This document shows positions 1 through 10,794 of a stretch of DNA of 64,000 nt, in pieces. The translations under genes and the position numbers were made by a program. The notes under the pieces were generated by a model. That model saw only the letters and a program-made list of their open reading frames with translations, had not been told where the DNA came from and ran no database searches. Origin of the DNA: Antedon mediterranea (lineage: Eukaryota; Echinodermata; Crinoidea; Comatulida; Antedonidae). Location of the stretch: the NCBI RefSeq assembly GCF_964355755.1, contig NC_092677.1, forward strand, positions 3,663,001-3,727,000, given 5' to 3'. Each line of letters begins with the position of its first letter. Position 1 is the stretch's first letter.

Positions 1-2612
1 CTGGATCTCAATGGAGATACAAAATAAAATAAGCACTGACAAAAATGACAATGCTGTGGGTATCAGTGGCTGGATCTCAATGGAGATACAAAATAAAATA
101 AGCACTGAAAAAATGACAATGCTGTGGGTATCAGTGGCTGGATCTCAATGGAGATACAAAATAAAAAAAGCACTGAAAAAATGACAATGCTGTGGGTATC
201 AGTGTCTGGATCTCAATGGAGATACAAAATAAAATAAGCACTGAAAAAATGACAATGCTGTGGGTATCAGTGGCTGGATCTCAATGGAGATGCAAAATAA
301 AATAAGCACTGAAAAAATGACAATGCTGTGGGTATCAGTGTCTGGATCTCAATGGAGATACAAAATAAAATAAGCACTGAAAAAATGACAATGCTGTGGG
401 TATCAGTGGCTGGATCTCAATGGAGATGCAAAATAAAATAAGCACTGAAAAAATGACAATGCTGTGGGTATCAGTGGCTGGATCTCAATGGAGATACAAA
501 ATAAAATAAGCACTGAAAAAATGACAATGCTGTGGGTATCAGTGTCTGGATCTCAATGGAGATACAAAATAAAATAAGCACTGAAAAAATGACAATGCTG
601 TGGGTATCAATGGCTGGATCTCAATGGAGATACAAAATAAAATAAGCACTGAAAAAATGACAATGCTGTGGGTATCAGTGGCTGGATCTCAATGGAGATA
701 CAAAATAAAATAAGCACTGAAAAAATGACAATGCTGTGGGTATCAGTGGCTGGATCTCAATGGAGATACAAAATAAAAAAAGCACTGAAAAAATGACAAT
801 GCTGTGGGAATCAGTGGCTGGATCTCAATGGAGATACAAAATAAAATAAGCACTGAAAAAATGACAATGCTGTGGGTATCAGTGCCTGGATCTCAATGGA
901 GATACAAAATAAAATAAGCACTGACAAAAATGACAATGCTGTGGGTATCAGTGGCTGGATCTCAATGGAGATACAAAATAAAATAAGCACTGAAAAAATG
1001 ACAATGCTGTGGGTATCAGTGGCTGGATCTCAATGGAGATACAAAATAAAAAAAAGCACTGAAAAAATGACAATGCTGTGGGTATCAGTGTCTGGATCTC
1101 AATGGAGATACAAAATAAAATAAGCACTGAAAAAATGACAATGCTGTGGGTATCAGTGGCTGGATCTCAATGGAGATGCAAAATAAAATAAGCACTGAAA
1201 AAATGACAATGCTGTGGGTATCAGTGTCTGGATCTCAATGGAGATACAAAATAAAATAAGCACTGAAAAAATGACAATGCTGTGGGTATCAGTGGCTGGA
1301 TCTCAATGGAGATGCAAAATAAAATAAGCACTGAAAAAATGACAATGCTGTGGGTATCAGTGGCTGGATCTCAATGGAGATACAAAATAAAATAAGCACT
1401 GAAAAAATGACAATGCTGTGGGTATCAGTGGCTGGATCTCAATGGAGATACAAAATAAAATAAACACTGAAAAAATGACAATGCTGTGGGTATCAGTGGC
1501 TGGATCTCAATGGAGATGCAAAATAAAATAAGCACTGAAAAAATGACAATGCTGTGGGTATCAGTGGCTGGATCTCAATGGAGATACAAAATAAAATAAG
1601 CACTGAAAAAATGACAATGCTGTGGGTATCAGTGTCTGGATCTCAATGGAGATACAAAATAAAATAAGCACTGAAAAAATGACAATGCTGTGGGTATCAA
1701 TGGCTGGATCTCAATGGAGATACAAAATAAAATAAGCACTGAAAAAATGACAATGCTGTGGGTATCAGTGGCTGGATCTCAATGGAGATACAAAATAAAA
1801 TAAGCACTGAAAAAATGACAATGCTGTGGGTATCAGTGGCTGGATCTCAATGGAGATACAAAATAAAAAAAGCACTGAAAAAATGACAATGCTGTGGGTA
1901 TCAGTGGCTGGATCTCAATGGAGATACAAAATAAAATAAGCACTGAAAAAATGACAATGCTGTGGGTATCAGTGCCTGGATCTCAATGGAGATACAAAAT
2001 AAAATAAGCACTGACAAAAATGACAATGCTGTGGGTATCAGTGGCTGGATCTCAATGGAGATACAAAATAAAATAAGCACTGAAAAAATGACAATGCTGT
2101 GGGTATCAGTGGCTGGATCTCAATGGAGATACAAAATAAAAAAAGCACTGAAAAAATGACAATGCTGTGGGTATCAGTGTCTGGATCTCAATGGAGATAC
2201 AAAATAAAATAAGCACTGAAAAAATGACAATGCTGTGGGTATCAGTGGCTGGATCTCAATGGAGATGCAAAATAAAATAAGCACTGAAAAAATGACAATG
2301 CTGTGGGTATCAGTGTCTGGATCTCAATGGAGATACAAAATAAAATAAGCACTGAAAAAATGACAATGCTGTGGGTATCAGTGGCTGGATCTCAATGGAG
2401 ATGCAAAATAAAATAAGCACTGAAAAAATGACAATGCTGTGGGTATCAGTGGCTGGATCTCAATGGAGATACAAAATAAAATAAGCACTGAAAAAATGAC
2501 AATGCTGTGGGTATCAGTGGCTGGATCTCAATGGAGATACAAAATAAAATAAACACTGAAAAAATGACAATGCTGTGGGTATCAATGGCTGGATCTCAAT
2601 GGAGATGCAAAA
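1..2612 (+). repeat. 68-bp satellite array with 1,090-bp higher-order repeat
   Basis: Head-to-tail monomers of about 68 bp, each starting at a CTGGATCTCAATGGAGAT motif. Monomers differ at a few diagnostic positions: GATAC or GATGC, AAAATAAG or AAAAAAAG, and CAGTGG, CAGTGT, CAATGG or CAGTGC before the next unit. The order of variants repeats: the GCACTGACAAAAATG variant is at 38, 923 and 2013, and the last two are exactly 1,090 bp apart (16 monomers). The first copy has 13 monomers, which fits loss of three. The array starts before the window and ends abruptly near 2612. Open reading frames inside it are chance products of the repeat. Confidence 0.97.
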
Positions 2613-2696
2613 AAAAAGCGAAAAGCTAAATCAAAACGATAAGTAAAACAGCCAGAAAAGTTAGCAGAGCTTTCGGGCAACACATAGCCCTTCATC

Positions 2697-2893
2697 AGTT
2701 CTATATATAAATCTACGTAAGGGCAAAATTCGGTAAATCGCGCGTTACTTCTAGGATGTTTACTCGATGGTATATCAAGTTGGTTCGTACTTTCGGTACT
2801 GATTTTAACCACCTGATGTAACCTTGGTTACTAATTAATTTGAGTTAGATAATTAGTTATTGACAATTAAAACGAATTTAGGTTCAATGATTT
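2697..2893 (+). repeat. dispersed repeat, copy 1
   Basis: About 195 bp that recurs at 4621-4816 in the same orientation with only scattered differences. Both start at TCTATATATAAAT and run through a GATTTTAACCACCTGATG segment. No coding content is recognised. It directly follows the satellite array after an 85-bp junction segment. Confidence 0.85.
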
Positions 2894-3180
2894 ACGCCAT
2901 GTATTTTCCTCCAAAAAAACATGAACAATGAAGATTACTTTAAAAAGCCATTTCGAAGTATAAATTAAGTTAATCACTTCTGTTTTCACTAAAAGACAAA
3001 ATAAACTGTTTTTCAGGTAAATTGGATCCAGTGTTTGGTCAAAGTGTGTAAGTATTATGTATTGTTATGTATTGTGTGAAGGAAATTGAACGAACTGATG
3101 GAGTTTCCATGACGATTGAATAATTCACTTTAAACTAAACTTTTAAAATTTGAATTCTTAATTTTTTTAATTTGTCAAAC
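2894..3180 (+). repeat. dispersed repeat related to 19790-20300
   Basis: Segments such as TAAGTTAATCACTTCTGTTT and CCATGACGATTGAA recur in the same order near 19850 and 20245. The copies are separated there by extra sequence, so both are probably decayed members of one old repeat family. No gene is recognised. Confidence 0.55.
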
Positions 3181-3829
3181 ATTAGGGGGTAAGCAGAAGT
3201 GAAGGAGCTGTTTTTCGAACTCAGGCGTGTTTTGCGTAGCTTTCAATATAGGCCTATTCCTATAAAAAAAAAAGAGAAATACGAATGGACATTTTCTTTG
3301 TCAAATCAAAATTAATGTGCACAGGCCTATATTGAATGAATTCATTTTAATTATTTAGTGTATGTTGCACAACAAAAGTAAAAAAAAAATCTTCAATGCT
3401 AATGGAGCTTGTTTTATAGATATACATACATAATTATCATATATAAAATATTCTTTTTTAACTGATGTTAACAAGATGTTCCTTGTTTAGATATTTTATA
3501 TATACCAATTATACTCTTGTAAAGATATGGTTGTTTGAAAATTAGCTATATTATGCATTTGTCTTAATTTTTATTTAAGATGAGTAAAATGAGTTACTAC
3601 ATGACTCCGTTTCTGTCTTCAAAAGTGTTGCGTTAAAGCAACAATGCAACAACTACAATAAAATAGAGAACATAGGATAATAATTATGTCACATTCTTAT
3701 AAAAATATGCCAACATAGATTATTAAATACTAGTTATGATGTTCTTCATTTGATTTTCTGCCGTTCATATTTGAGCTTGCGTACAGTAGTAGTGAAGATT
3801 ATGTTTATTTAGGAGGTAGATTATTTAGT
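3181..3829. other. AT-rich stretch, no gene seen
   Basis: Low-complexity AT-rich sequence with several stops in every frame. I see no splice-bounded coding segment, tRNA or obvious repeat beyond short A/T runs. Confidence 0.5.
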
Positions 3830-4035
3830 GTCGAATTGATGAAGCATTTTGTTCCAGAGCGTAACCTGGTACGACTTCATCAGCATATCAAGCAACTCTT
3901 ATGGTTACAGAGCTTTCGCCACAGCAGTGCTGCTCCATATCTGTAAAACCCTGCCGATCTTAGTTCGCCAATGTACTTAACTTAGATTCGTTAACATTTT
4001 TATTAAAAACTCATCTTTTTGCCCAGGCTTATATC
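3830..4035 (+). mobile_element. non-LTR retrotransposon C-terminal remnant
   Basis: Broken translation reads like the C-terminal end of a CR1/L2/RTE-type reverse transcriptase: a SYGYRAF-like block followed by KTLP and a KTHLF-like end. The frame is interrupted by stops and shifts, so it is a dead fragment. Assignment rests on motif order remembered for this region of jockey-superfamily RTs. Confidence 0.5.
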
Positions 4036-4084
4036 ATGGAGGTATTTATACCTCCATGCTTATATATAAAGTCAAAATGCTTCG

Positions 4085-4622
4085 TATTTAAATTTGCAAT
4101 TTGTACAGGACGAAATTAGAAACATGTTCATTGATACGAGAAACAAAAATAATGTGTATATCATCAAAAAGAACACAAACATGGGACAAAGGGGAATATC
4201 TTATGAAGGGCCAAGAATATGGAACAATATTAGTAACGAAATTAGAATGAGTAATAATTTGTATAATTTCAAAAGGAAAATTAAAAGTTTATATATTATT
4301 GAATACAGGAACAATGTAAATAGGTGTTTATGTTATGAACATTTTTTAATTTGTAATCGCATATTATGAACTGAATTATCAATTGTTGTTTTTATAATAA
4401 TTAATATCAATAGTTTAAAATGTTAAAGTTTAAGTTGTTTCACTATTGAGAGGGGCGCCCAAATTAAAGCTTGCTTGCTGTGGCGTCCCTTTTCCACTTA
4501 CCAACTTCTTTTCTTGCATTATATTATTTATGTTCATTTTCAGTTGTATATTTACAGTATTATGCTACTCTGTATTTTGCTTTATTATTTGTGGAAATAA
4601 ATAAATATTATTATTATTATTA
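4085..4622 (+). mobile_element. CR1/L2-like retrotransposon 3' end
   Basis: A 91-codon open frame (4094-4369) contains GQRGISYEGPRIWNNI followed by an FKRKIKSLYI-type block, the usual C-terminal tail of CR1/L2-like polyproteins. It is followed by about 230 bp of 3' sequence and a terminal AAATAAATATTATTATT microsatellite, as expected for such 3' tails. The element is strongly 5'-truncated. A related tail is inside the disrupted gene at 22001-22665. Confidence 0.75.
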
Positions 4623-4816
4623 TCTATATATAAATTTACGTAAGGGCAAAATTCGGTAAATCGCGCGTTATTTCTAGAATGTTTACTCGATGGTATATAA
4701 AGTTGGTTCGTACTTTCGGTACTGATTTTAACCACCTGATGTAACCCTGTTTAGTAATTAAATTGAGTTAGATAATTAGTTATTGACGATTAAAACGAAT
4801 TTAGGTTCAACGATTT
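4621..4816 (+). repeat. dispersed repeat, copy 2
   Basis: Direct repeat of 2697-2893. Here it lies between the microsatellite tail of the upstream retrotransposon fragment and the 5' end of the endonuclease-RT element. Confidence 0.85.
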
Positions 4817-5095
4817 GCCCCAAATAGGGGTGTTTTTCGATCGTGGTATACACTGTCTAATGGATGTCCGTCTTGAAAAATACCCGTAGACGATAATACG
4901 AGGATGCTTCGCATTTTCCTATCTCCTCCTACGATAATTGTTTTTAATGGCTGAAAACCGGTCGAACAGCTCGAGTACAGCATCATAATGTTGAAGACAG
5001 GCCGATTTTCTTTAAAAATCCCTCCTTGCACTAAACCTTGACGTGGTGGATTGGCTTGCGTGTTTTGTTGATCCGGAGAGCTATGCTGGCGGGAG

Positions 5096-6026
5096 GCGAT
5101 TTTTTTTTTCGTACATAAGTTGGGGACCCCCTCATGAAACGTCACAAAATAAACATGAATAATTCATCAGTTAAATTTTCTTGTTCCGTGTGCACCCAAG
5201 CGTATAGCAACAAGAAGTGATTACACAAGTGCGGTACGATTCTAGGCCTATCTCCGCTGTTGTTGCGGCGTGCGATTTCATAGAAGATAGCGGCGTTTTG
5301 TGTGGATTGTCGAAATAATCAGCCTTTAGTTTATGGTGTTTTTAATATAATTTATTACTAAAGAATTACGTGTTAAAATTATAGTTTCTATTAATACTAT
5401 TAGGCCTAATTATTAGTCTCTAAACCCATGTCTATTCTAGTAGTAGCTGTGGGTGTGTGTGACGTGTGTGTGTTAGGTATGACCAAAGATAGTTATCTTT
5501 GGTATGACACAATCCGAGTAATAAGTCAGCAAAATTAAACAATAAATTACACAAAAATACATTTTTTTATTCTCGTGGGTCAAATCTTCCCATCTCATGT
5601 GTTCATATACGCGCATTTTTAAAGTTCCTTTGAGTAGCCTACATCATGCATATTGTTTGATAATAAAATAGCAGAATTAAAAAAATACAGTACACAAATT
5701 ATACACATTCTTTATTCTTGTGGGTCTAAGATTTCATTGGGCTATGTCCAATGAATTACTACTTAGTTTAATGTCTTGCCTAGCTGTCGATTAGCCTCGA
5801 CTCGACACATTTTGTGTGAAGAAGAGTGCGCGAAGGCAATCACGTGGATTGACTTAGAATCCTAGGCCTACTGTAGAAACGTATCGTATCGCAGTTGTGT
5901 AATCACTTCTTGTTGCTATACGCTTGGGTGCACACGGAACAACAAATTTAACTGATGAATTATTCATGTTTATTTTGTGACGTTTCATGAGGGGGTCCCC
6001 AACTTATGTACGAAAAAAAAAATCGC
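5096..6026. mobile_element. 931-bp terminal-inverted-repeat element with 9-bp target duplication
   Basis: The ends are inverted repeats of about 130 bp (5096-5228 against 5892-6026), both beginning GCGATTTTTTTTTCGTACAT in element orientation. The perfect 9-bp direct repeat TGGCGGGAG flanks it (5087-5095 and 6027-6035). Removing it restores a continuous 5' UTR of the host retrotransposon. The interior of about 660 bp has no coding capacity and contains a 20-bp palindrome, CCAAAGATAGTTATCTTTGG. Long TIRs with a 9-bp duplication suit a non-autonomous Mutator-like element; that class is an inference. Confidence 0.85.
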
Positions 6027-6392
6027 TGGCGGGAGCCTCGGCTCCTGGTAGGGTTACCCAAGCCAGACAGGTCAAAGGGGAGAAACCAGACGAAGATAGT
6101 GCAACCAAACCCATGGCGCGACTGTTCCAGCATCTGGCGGCAAAGTGGTAGTTGTGACCTCTGTGTCTGGAAGTAGCTTTCGACAAGTTATAACTATTTT
6201 TTAACTGGCTGTAGAATTGGCGAGCGCAGTCAGTATATTCAGCCACCGAAAGATTTAAATGACTACACAATTTCCCCGACGTTCATCCCGCATCGCTCGT
6301 CGCGCGGTTACCAAGGAGCACGTTCTACCGCTGTCCTGGATTCTCCAGCGGAGTCCGAAAAGTCAGCTAGAGATCCAAAAACAAAAACAAAA

Positions 6393-8045
6393 ATGAACTT
6401 GCTGAAATGCAAAAACTTCATCATTATCTCAACCTTTAATGTTCGTACTTTGAACACCATCAATCAGATACCTGAACTTATCGCAAACTCGATAAATTGG
6501 AAAATTGACGTTGTGTGTATTCAAGAACATCGCAAATTTCACGAAGCCAATGAATTAGAATACAAAGATGCTGGCAAAGGTTGGACCCTCATCACAAGCT
6601 CTGCTACGAAAAATGACATAAACGCTACCATAGGAGGCGTCGGCTTACTCCTAAGCCCCAGAGCAATTAAATCCCTTAACAAAATCGAGAAAATCAACTC
6701 CAGAATTATTATTGCAAACTTCAACGGTAACCCAGAAACCACAATTATCTCTTGCTACAGTCCTACAAACGTAGCAGATGAAGATTTGGTCACTCAATTC
6801 TACATCGAACTATCCTCGTTAGTTAGAGATGTTCCAAAACATAATCTTTTATTGATTGGAGGAGATTTCAACGCTCAAATTGGTATGGAAAATAACAAAA
6901 CGTTTTCCTTTCATGATCAGACAAACCGAAACGGTGAACTTTTTCGGGAGTTTGCTGTTGAAAACCGGCTGCTGGTTCTGAATACCAAGTTTCAAAAGAG
7001 AATGGGTAAACTTTGGACCTTCCAATATGCAAACGGTAGAAAAGCTCAACTTGACTACCTTCTTATAAACCACAAATGGAAAAACAGCTGCTTAAACTGC
7101 GAAGCATATAACAGTTTTGCCAGTGTGATATCAGATCATCGCATCGTTTCCAGCCGTATAAGACTGAGTCTTCGAGCAAACAACAAAAAACTTGATAATC
7201 CTCCGCCATATTATTGGAAGTCCTTAATACACGATGGTAATAACCTCGTGCGGTTCACCATTGAACTTAGAAATCGATTTGATGCTCTCCACGATGAAAG
7301 TGTGATCGACAATCCAGATACCACCTATGAAAACTTTGTGAAAGCACACTGGGAAGCCGCTTCCAACTGTATTCTCTTGAAACCTAAAAAACGCAAAAGA
7401 GTACCCTGGGAAACGCAGGCTATTCAAGACCAACGAGAGAGGATCAAACGATCAGCAACTCGTAAAAATGGTAACCCTACACCCCAAAACATCTCAAAAT
7501 TCAACAGAGAGAAGTATAAGTTGACGAGACTCTATCAAATCGAACTGGAAACCTATCTGCAAACTAAGATTGACTCGATTAAGCAATATTCGGTGAATAA
7601 GCAATCATCGATGGTCTGGGATACGATTAATGAAATCTCAGGTAGAAAGCGCATCAGTCAAGCAAAGCTGAAAGCCACCAGTCAAAATGATCGTCTAAAT
7701 CAATGGAAAAACCACTTCAAGAACCTTCTTGGCAACATTCCCAATATAACCAATGTGGAAACCATTGAGCTATTTCCAGCACAGACTGAATCTAACATCA
7801 AAATCGGTCCTTTTAACGACGAAGAGTTAAACAAAGCACTCACAAAAATGAAAAATGGAAAATCCCCAGGACTTGATGGGATTCCTCCAGAAGTGTGGAA
7901 AACGAAACATTTTAACAACGTACTCTTGAAGTGGTGCAATGAGGTCTATGAACAAAGACCTATTCACTACTGGACAAGAGGCTGCATACTACCATTTCCA
8001 AAAAAAAAGGAGATCTTGGAAAGGCCGAAAACTACAGAGGAATAA
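6393..8045 (+). CDS. retrotransposon endonuclease and N-terminal RT (frameshifted)
   Basis: 550-codon frame. Residues about 10-270 are an apurinic endonuclease-like (exo-endo-phosphatase) domain: TFNVRTL near the start, DVVCIQEHR with the catalytic glutamate, LLIGGDFNAQIG, and the terminal SDHRIV. A basic linker follows, then the start of the reverse transcriptase (FNDEELNKALTKMKNGKSPG and DGIPPEVWK). The frame is lost at an A-run near 7999-8007; the RT continues in another frame through NYRGITL-like sequence before 8081. The product would nick target DNA and prime reverse transcription. A dead or mis-assembled copy is likely. Confidence 0.85.
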   Translation: MNLLKCKNFIIISTFNVRTLNTINQIPELIANSINWKIDVVCIQEHRKFHEANELEYKDAGKGWTLITSSATKNDINATIGGVGLLLSPRAIKSLNKIEKINSRIIIANFNGNPETTIISCYSPTNVADEDLVTQFYIELSSLVRDVPKHNLLLIGGDFNAQIGMENNKTFSFHDQTNRNGELFREFAVENRLLVLNTKFQKRMGKLWTFQYANGRKAQLDYLLINHKWKNSCLNCEAYNSFASVISDHRIVSSRIRLSLRANNKKLDNPPPYYWKSLIHDGNNLVRFTIELRNRFDALHDESVIDNPDTTYENFVKAHWEAASNCILLKPKKRKRVPWETQAIQDQRERIKRSATRKNGNPTPQNISKFNREKYKLTRLYQIELETYLQTKIDSIKQYSVNKQSSMVWDTINEISGRKRISQAKLKATSQNDRLNQWKNHFKNLLGNIPNITNVETIELFPAQTESNIKIGPFNDEELNKALTKMKNGKSPGLDGIPPEVWKTKHFNNVLLKWCNEVYEQRPIHYWTRGCILPFPKKKEILERPKTTEE

Positions 8046-8080
8046 CTCTCACCTCCATTGCTGCCAAGATCTACAATCTT

Positions 8081-8689
8081 ATGCTCTTGAATAGAATACA
8101 ACCATGGATCGAGACAATACTTCGTAAAAACCAAAATGGTTTTAGACAGGGACGCTCAGCAAGCAGCCAGATTCTCACAATTAGGAGAATACTTGAGGGA
8201 GTGCGTGACAAAAATCTTCCTGCAGTCCTCCTCTTTGTAGATTTTGCAAAAGCCTTCGATTCTGTCTATCGTGAAAAGATGCGTGAAATTCTTCTCGTCT
8301 ACAAAATTCCACTTGAGATTGTCAATGCCATAATGATGCTGTACAAAAACTCAAGTGCCCTGGTTCGTTCTCCAGATGGTGATACTGATCCGTTTCGGGT
8401 AAAAGCAGGCGTGCTTCAAGGAGATACTCTCGCTCCCTACATCTTCATCATATGTCTTGATTATGTTCTCCGCTCGGCTATTGATCCACTCAACAAACAC
8501 GGCTTAACATTGAAGCCAAGAATCAGTAAGAGGTTCCCTGCGAAATTGGTAACTGACGCTGATTATGCTGACGATATAGCCCTGTTGTCGAACACGATTG
8601 CTGGAGCAAAAACCCTCCTACACGCCCTTGAAAATGCTGCATCCTCAATCGGCCTCCACATAAATGCCAAAAAAAACCAGAAAGTATGA
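8081..8689 (+). CDS. retrotransposon reverse transcriptase core (fragment)
   Basis: Central RT palm in the frame after the first shift. Visible motifs are NGFRQGRSASSQI, motif A LFVDFAKAFDSV with the first catalytic aspartate, motif B AGVLQGDTLAPYIF, and motif C DADYADDIALLS with the catalytic YADD. The reading frame enters upstream of the first Met (about 8008), so the Met at 8081 is not a real start. It ends at a second A-run (8671-8678), after which the protein continues in another frame. Confidence 0.85.
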   Translation: MLLNRIQPWIETILRKNQNGFRQGRSASSQILTIRRILEGVRDKNLPAVLLFVDFAKAFDSVYREKMREILLVYKIPLEIVNAIMMLYKNSSALVRSPDGDTDPFRVKAGVLQGDTLAPYIFIICLDYVLRSAIDPLNKHGLTLKPRISKRFPAKLVTDADYADDIALLSNTIAGAKTLLHALENAASSIGLHINAKKNQKV

Positions 8690-9312
8690 ACGTAAACTGT
8701 CAAGGTCAAATTCAAACTAGCTCCGGATACGCTCTCAATCAAGTCGACCAGTTCACCTATCTTGGCAGCAACATTGCCTCAACAGCAAAAGACGTTGATA
8801 TACGTATCAGCAAAGCCTGGTCAGCTCTCAAACGCCTGACTGTCATATGGAAGTCCAACATCTCAAACAACATGAAGAAAAATTTCTTTAAGACCACAGT
8901 CGAGTCTGTCCTTCTCTACGGGTCATCGACATGGACCCTAACTAAGAAACTTGAAAACACTCTAAACGGAACATATACTAGGATGCTACGAGCCGTTCTT
9001 AACGTTTCGTGGCAAGAGCACCTCTCCAACGCTCAGCTATATGGGAATCTTCGCAAGATCACCGATGTTATCAAAGAAAGAAGAGTCCGATTTGTTGGAC
9101 ACTCTTTCCGCAACAAAAGTGAACTGATAAGCGAACTTATGCTCTGGATGCCATCACATGGGACAAGAAGACCAGGCAGGCCCCCAAAATCATTCATTGA
9201 CCAACTAGTTGCGGACTCCGGCCATACAATTGAAGAGCTACCAGGAGCAATGATGAACAGAGACGGCTGGAAAGAAGTAGTCAAAAGGATCCGAGCAAGC
9301 TCTACGCAGTAG
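8686..9312 (+). CDS. retrotransposon RT thumb and C-terminal region (fragment)
   Basis: Continuation of the same polyprotein: FTYLGSNI is the usual RT block after YADD, then LLYGSSTWTLTKKLE, RMLRAVLNV and ERRVRFVGHSFR, ending in a GRPPKSFIDQL/GWKEVVKRIRA tail. The stop at 9310-9312 is followed at once by the AGT-repeat tail, so this is the natural C-terminus. No RNase H domain is seen. Confidence 0.85.
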   Translation: MNVNCQGQIQTSSGYALNQVDQFTYLGSNIASTAKDVDIRISKAWSALKRLTVIWKSNISNNMKKNFFKTTVESVLLYGSSTWTLTKKLENTLNGTYTRMLRAVLNVSWQEHLSNAQLYGNLRKITDVIKERRVRFVGHSFRNKSELISELMLWMPSHGTRRPGRPPKSFIDQLVADSGHTIEELPGAMMNRDGWKEVVKRIRASSTQ

Positions 9313-9325
9313 TAGTAGTAATATA

Positions 9326-9662
9326 CGTTTATACAAATGTATTGATTTCCGATGAATGGAACATTCCAATATAACTCTTTGCTTTAACACAAGTACCACC
9401 AGCTTTAGGTAAGTTTATTGGCCCTTTGGGAATTAACCTAAAACCTATCTCGATATAGTATTGCAATACTATTTATTCGTTTCTGTAAACCACAATAACT
9501 ATTATAGTCCTGCAGTACGTACATTAAAAAAAAGCATTTCTTTTTACGCTGAAATTACTGTGTATTCGAGAACCATCTGTGGGCACAGCCTAGATGGTAC
9601 GCGAGCGAAGCGAGCGTACCATCTAGTTATTCTAATTAACAGAACGGAAATTAATATTATTT
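9326..9662. other. no gene seen
   Basis: AT-rich spacer between the retrotransposon tail and the remnant exon. It holds a short inverted repeat around 9588-9626 (AGATGGTACGCGAGCG against CGAGCGTACCATCT). No other feature is supported. Confidence 0.5.
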
Positions 9663-9892
9663 GCTTACCTCAGAATTTCTGAATCTAATTAATTAATGTT
9701 TAAATTTAGTGTATCCTTGAGTTTTCTTCCAGAGGATGAAAGTACCATGGACTCTAACGATCTGCAATCTGAACGATGAACGAACTTTTCCCCTTTCCAC
9801 GATGCGTTACTATTGTCAATTGTTATGATGCCGAAAGTGAACTCCTGACATATTATTTCATTCATAAAACATATCCAATTCAATTTGTACAA
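9663..9892 (-). pseudogene. family A exon-1 remnant
   Basis: Minus-strand open frame whose central part parallels exon 1 of the intact family A gene at 11683-13023: an ITxxN-like start, a basic middle, then LSSSGRKL against LSSSGKKF. A splice-donor-like CTGAG/GTAAGC lies at 9663-9669, the equivalent place, but a stop precedes it in this frame. No matching exons 2 or 3 are visible downstream, so it is a fragment. The similarity is modest and needs a profile alignment. Confidence 0.45.
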
Positions 9893-10320
9893 TGTTATTA
9901 CATTTTCATTTGTAATGGTAATTTATAATTTATTAGAATTCAATATGTTTTGCAGATGATGTTCATGGGGGTGGGGGGGGGGGGGTTGTGCTCAACTGCG
10001 CGTGCAAACTTAAAAATCGCATAGTTTAACACCAAAATTCTTCCCATTGTAGATGTTATTTGAAGACGTATAATAGGCCTAGTATTTCGTATACTTGGTG
10101 ATACTTCTCTAATTCTACAGCAGAATTACATTGTACTTATATTGTACCTTGTTTTGTGCAATTTCGCTACGACATTTCTAAAAATAGAACATTACTAATT
10201 GATATTGCCGGGAGCCAAATCAACTGTCAAATACGGTAAGATGTAATATTTTTGCCATCTTACTATAATTCACCAAAAACGTGTTATTGTCTGTCTGTCG
10301 TCCGGGTTTATTCAGAGACT
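9893..10320. other. no gene seen
   Basis: AT-rich non-coding stretch with a G-homopolymer around 9967-9986. I see nothing else that can be supported. Confidence 0.5.
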
Positions 10321-10324
10321 TAAG

Positions 10325-10480
10325 GGGTCGCATGGTCTTCAAACTTATTTTATTATTTAATTATTAGTGTGGGAGTTTTGAAGAAAGAACGAGTTTGCGT
10401 TCGTTAGGTCCTCAAATCTTGAATGTTTTTAATTGCTTCGATCGAGCTGAAACTTGTGGAAAACAATAATTATATGGATA
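10325..10480 (+). repeat. dispersed repeat (ATCGAGCTGAAACTTG type)
   Basis: Shares an ordered set of short blocks (CTTCAAACTTA, GAACGAGTTTGCGTTCGTTA, ATCGAGCTGAAACTTG) with 10795-10925 in the same orientation and with 28715-28880 in the opposite orientation. Copies flank the family A and B genes, but the repeat has no coding capacity. Confidence 0.6.
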
Positions 10481-10794
10481 TATTTATTATGTATGCAAGA
10501 AAACAATACTGAGGAGGAGGGCGCCAACCAAGGTCATGCAATGTCAAAGGTCAGGGTAAAATTTAAAAATGGGTCTAATTCATCTGTTATTACAGTATGT
10601 ATGCAAGGTGCAACAACGCGATGGTGAAAGTTTTATCATAGTAATTTTCATGCAATAATTCCACTACAAATAATAGATGAATTGTGCAAAGTAACGATCT
10701 ATATATAAATTGCGGTCCATCTATCCCTGAATTAAGTGCGCATGCGTAAACTAAATAGGTGCGCCATGGATGAGATTTAGACTCTTCCCTGAAA

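Larger units (their letters stand above)
4816..9325 (+). mobile_element. nearly full-length APE-type non-LTR retrotransposon
   Basis: One element with a 5' UTR (about 4816-6392, interrupted by a 931-bp insert at 5096-6026), an endonuclease-RT reading frame broken by two shifts (6393-9312), and a 3' end with an AGTAGTAGTAATA tail. The C-terminal block with RRVRFVGHSFRNKSE and GTRRPGRPPKSFIDQL resembles invertebrate elements often auto-annotated as craniofacial-development-protein-like. I do not assign a clade. The 5' limit is uncertain because I see no clear target-site duplication. Confidence 0.85.

Noticed and set aside
872-2159. Open reading frames of 65-83 codons in the satellite
   Set aside because: They are repeats of the 68-bp monomer, appear twice exactly one higher-order unit apart, and have no gene features.
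1-2612. CRISPR array
   Set aside because: Contiguous tandem monomers without spacers, in a eukaryotic genome.
4807-5145. 112-codon minus-strand gene
   Set aside because: It is antisense to the retrotransposon 5' UTR and runs into the inverted-repeat element; no conserved features.
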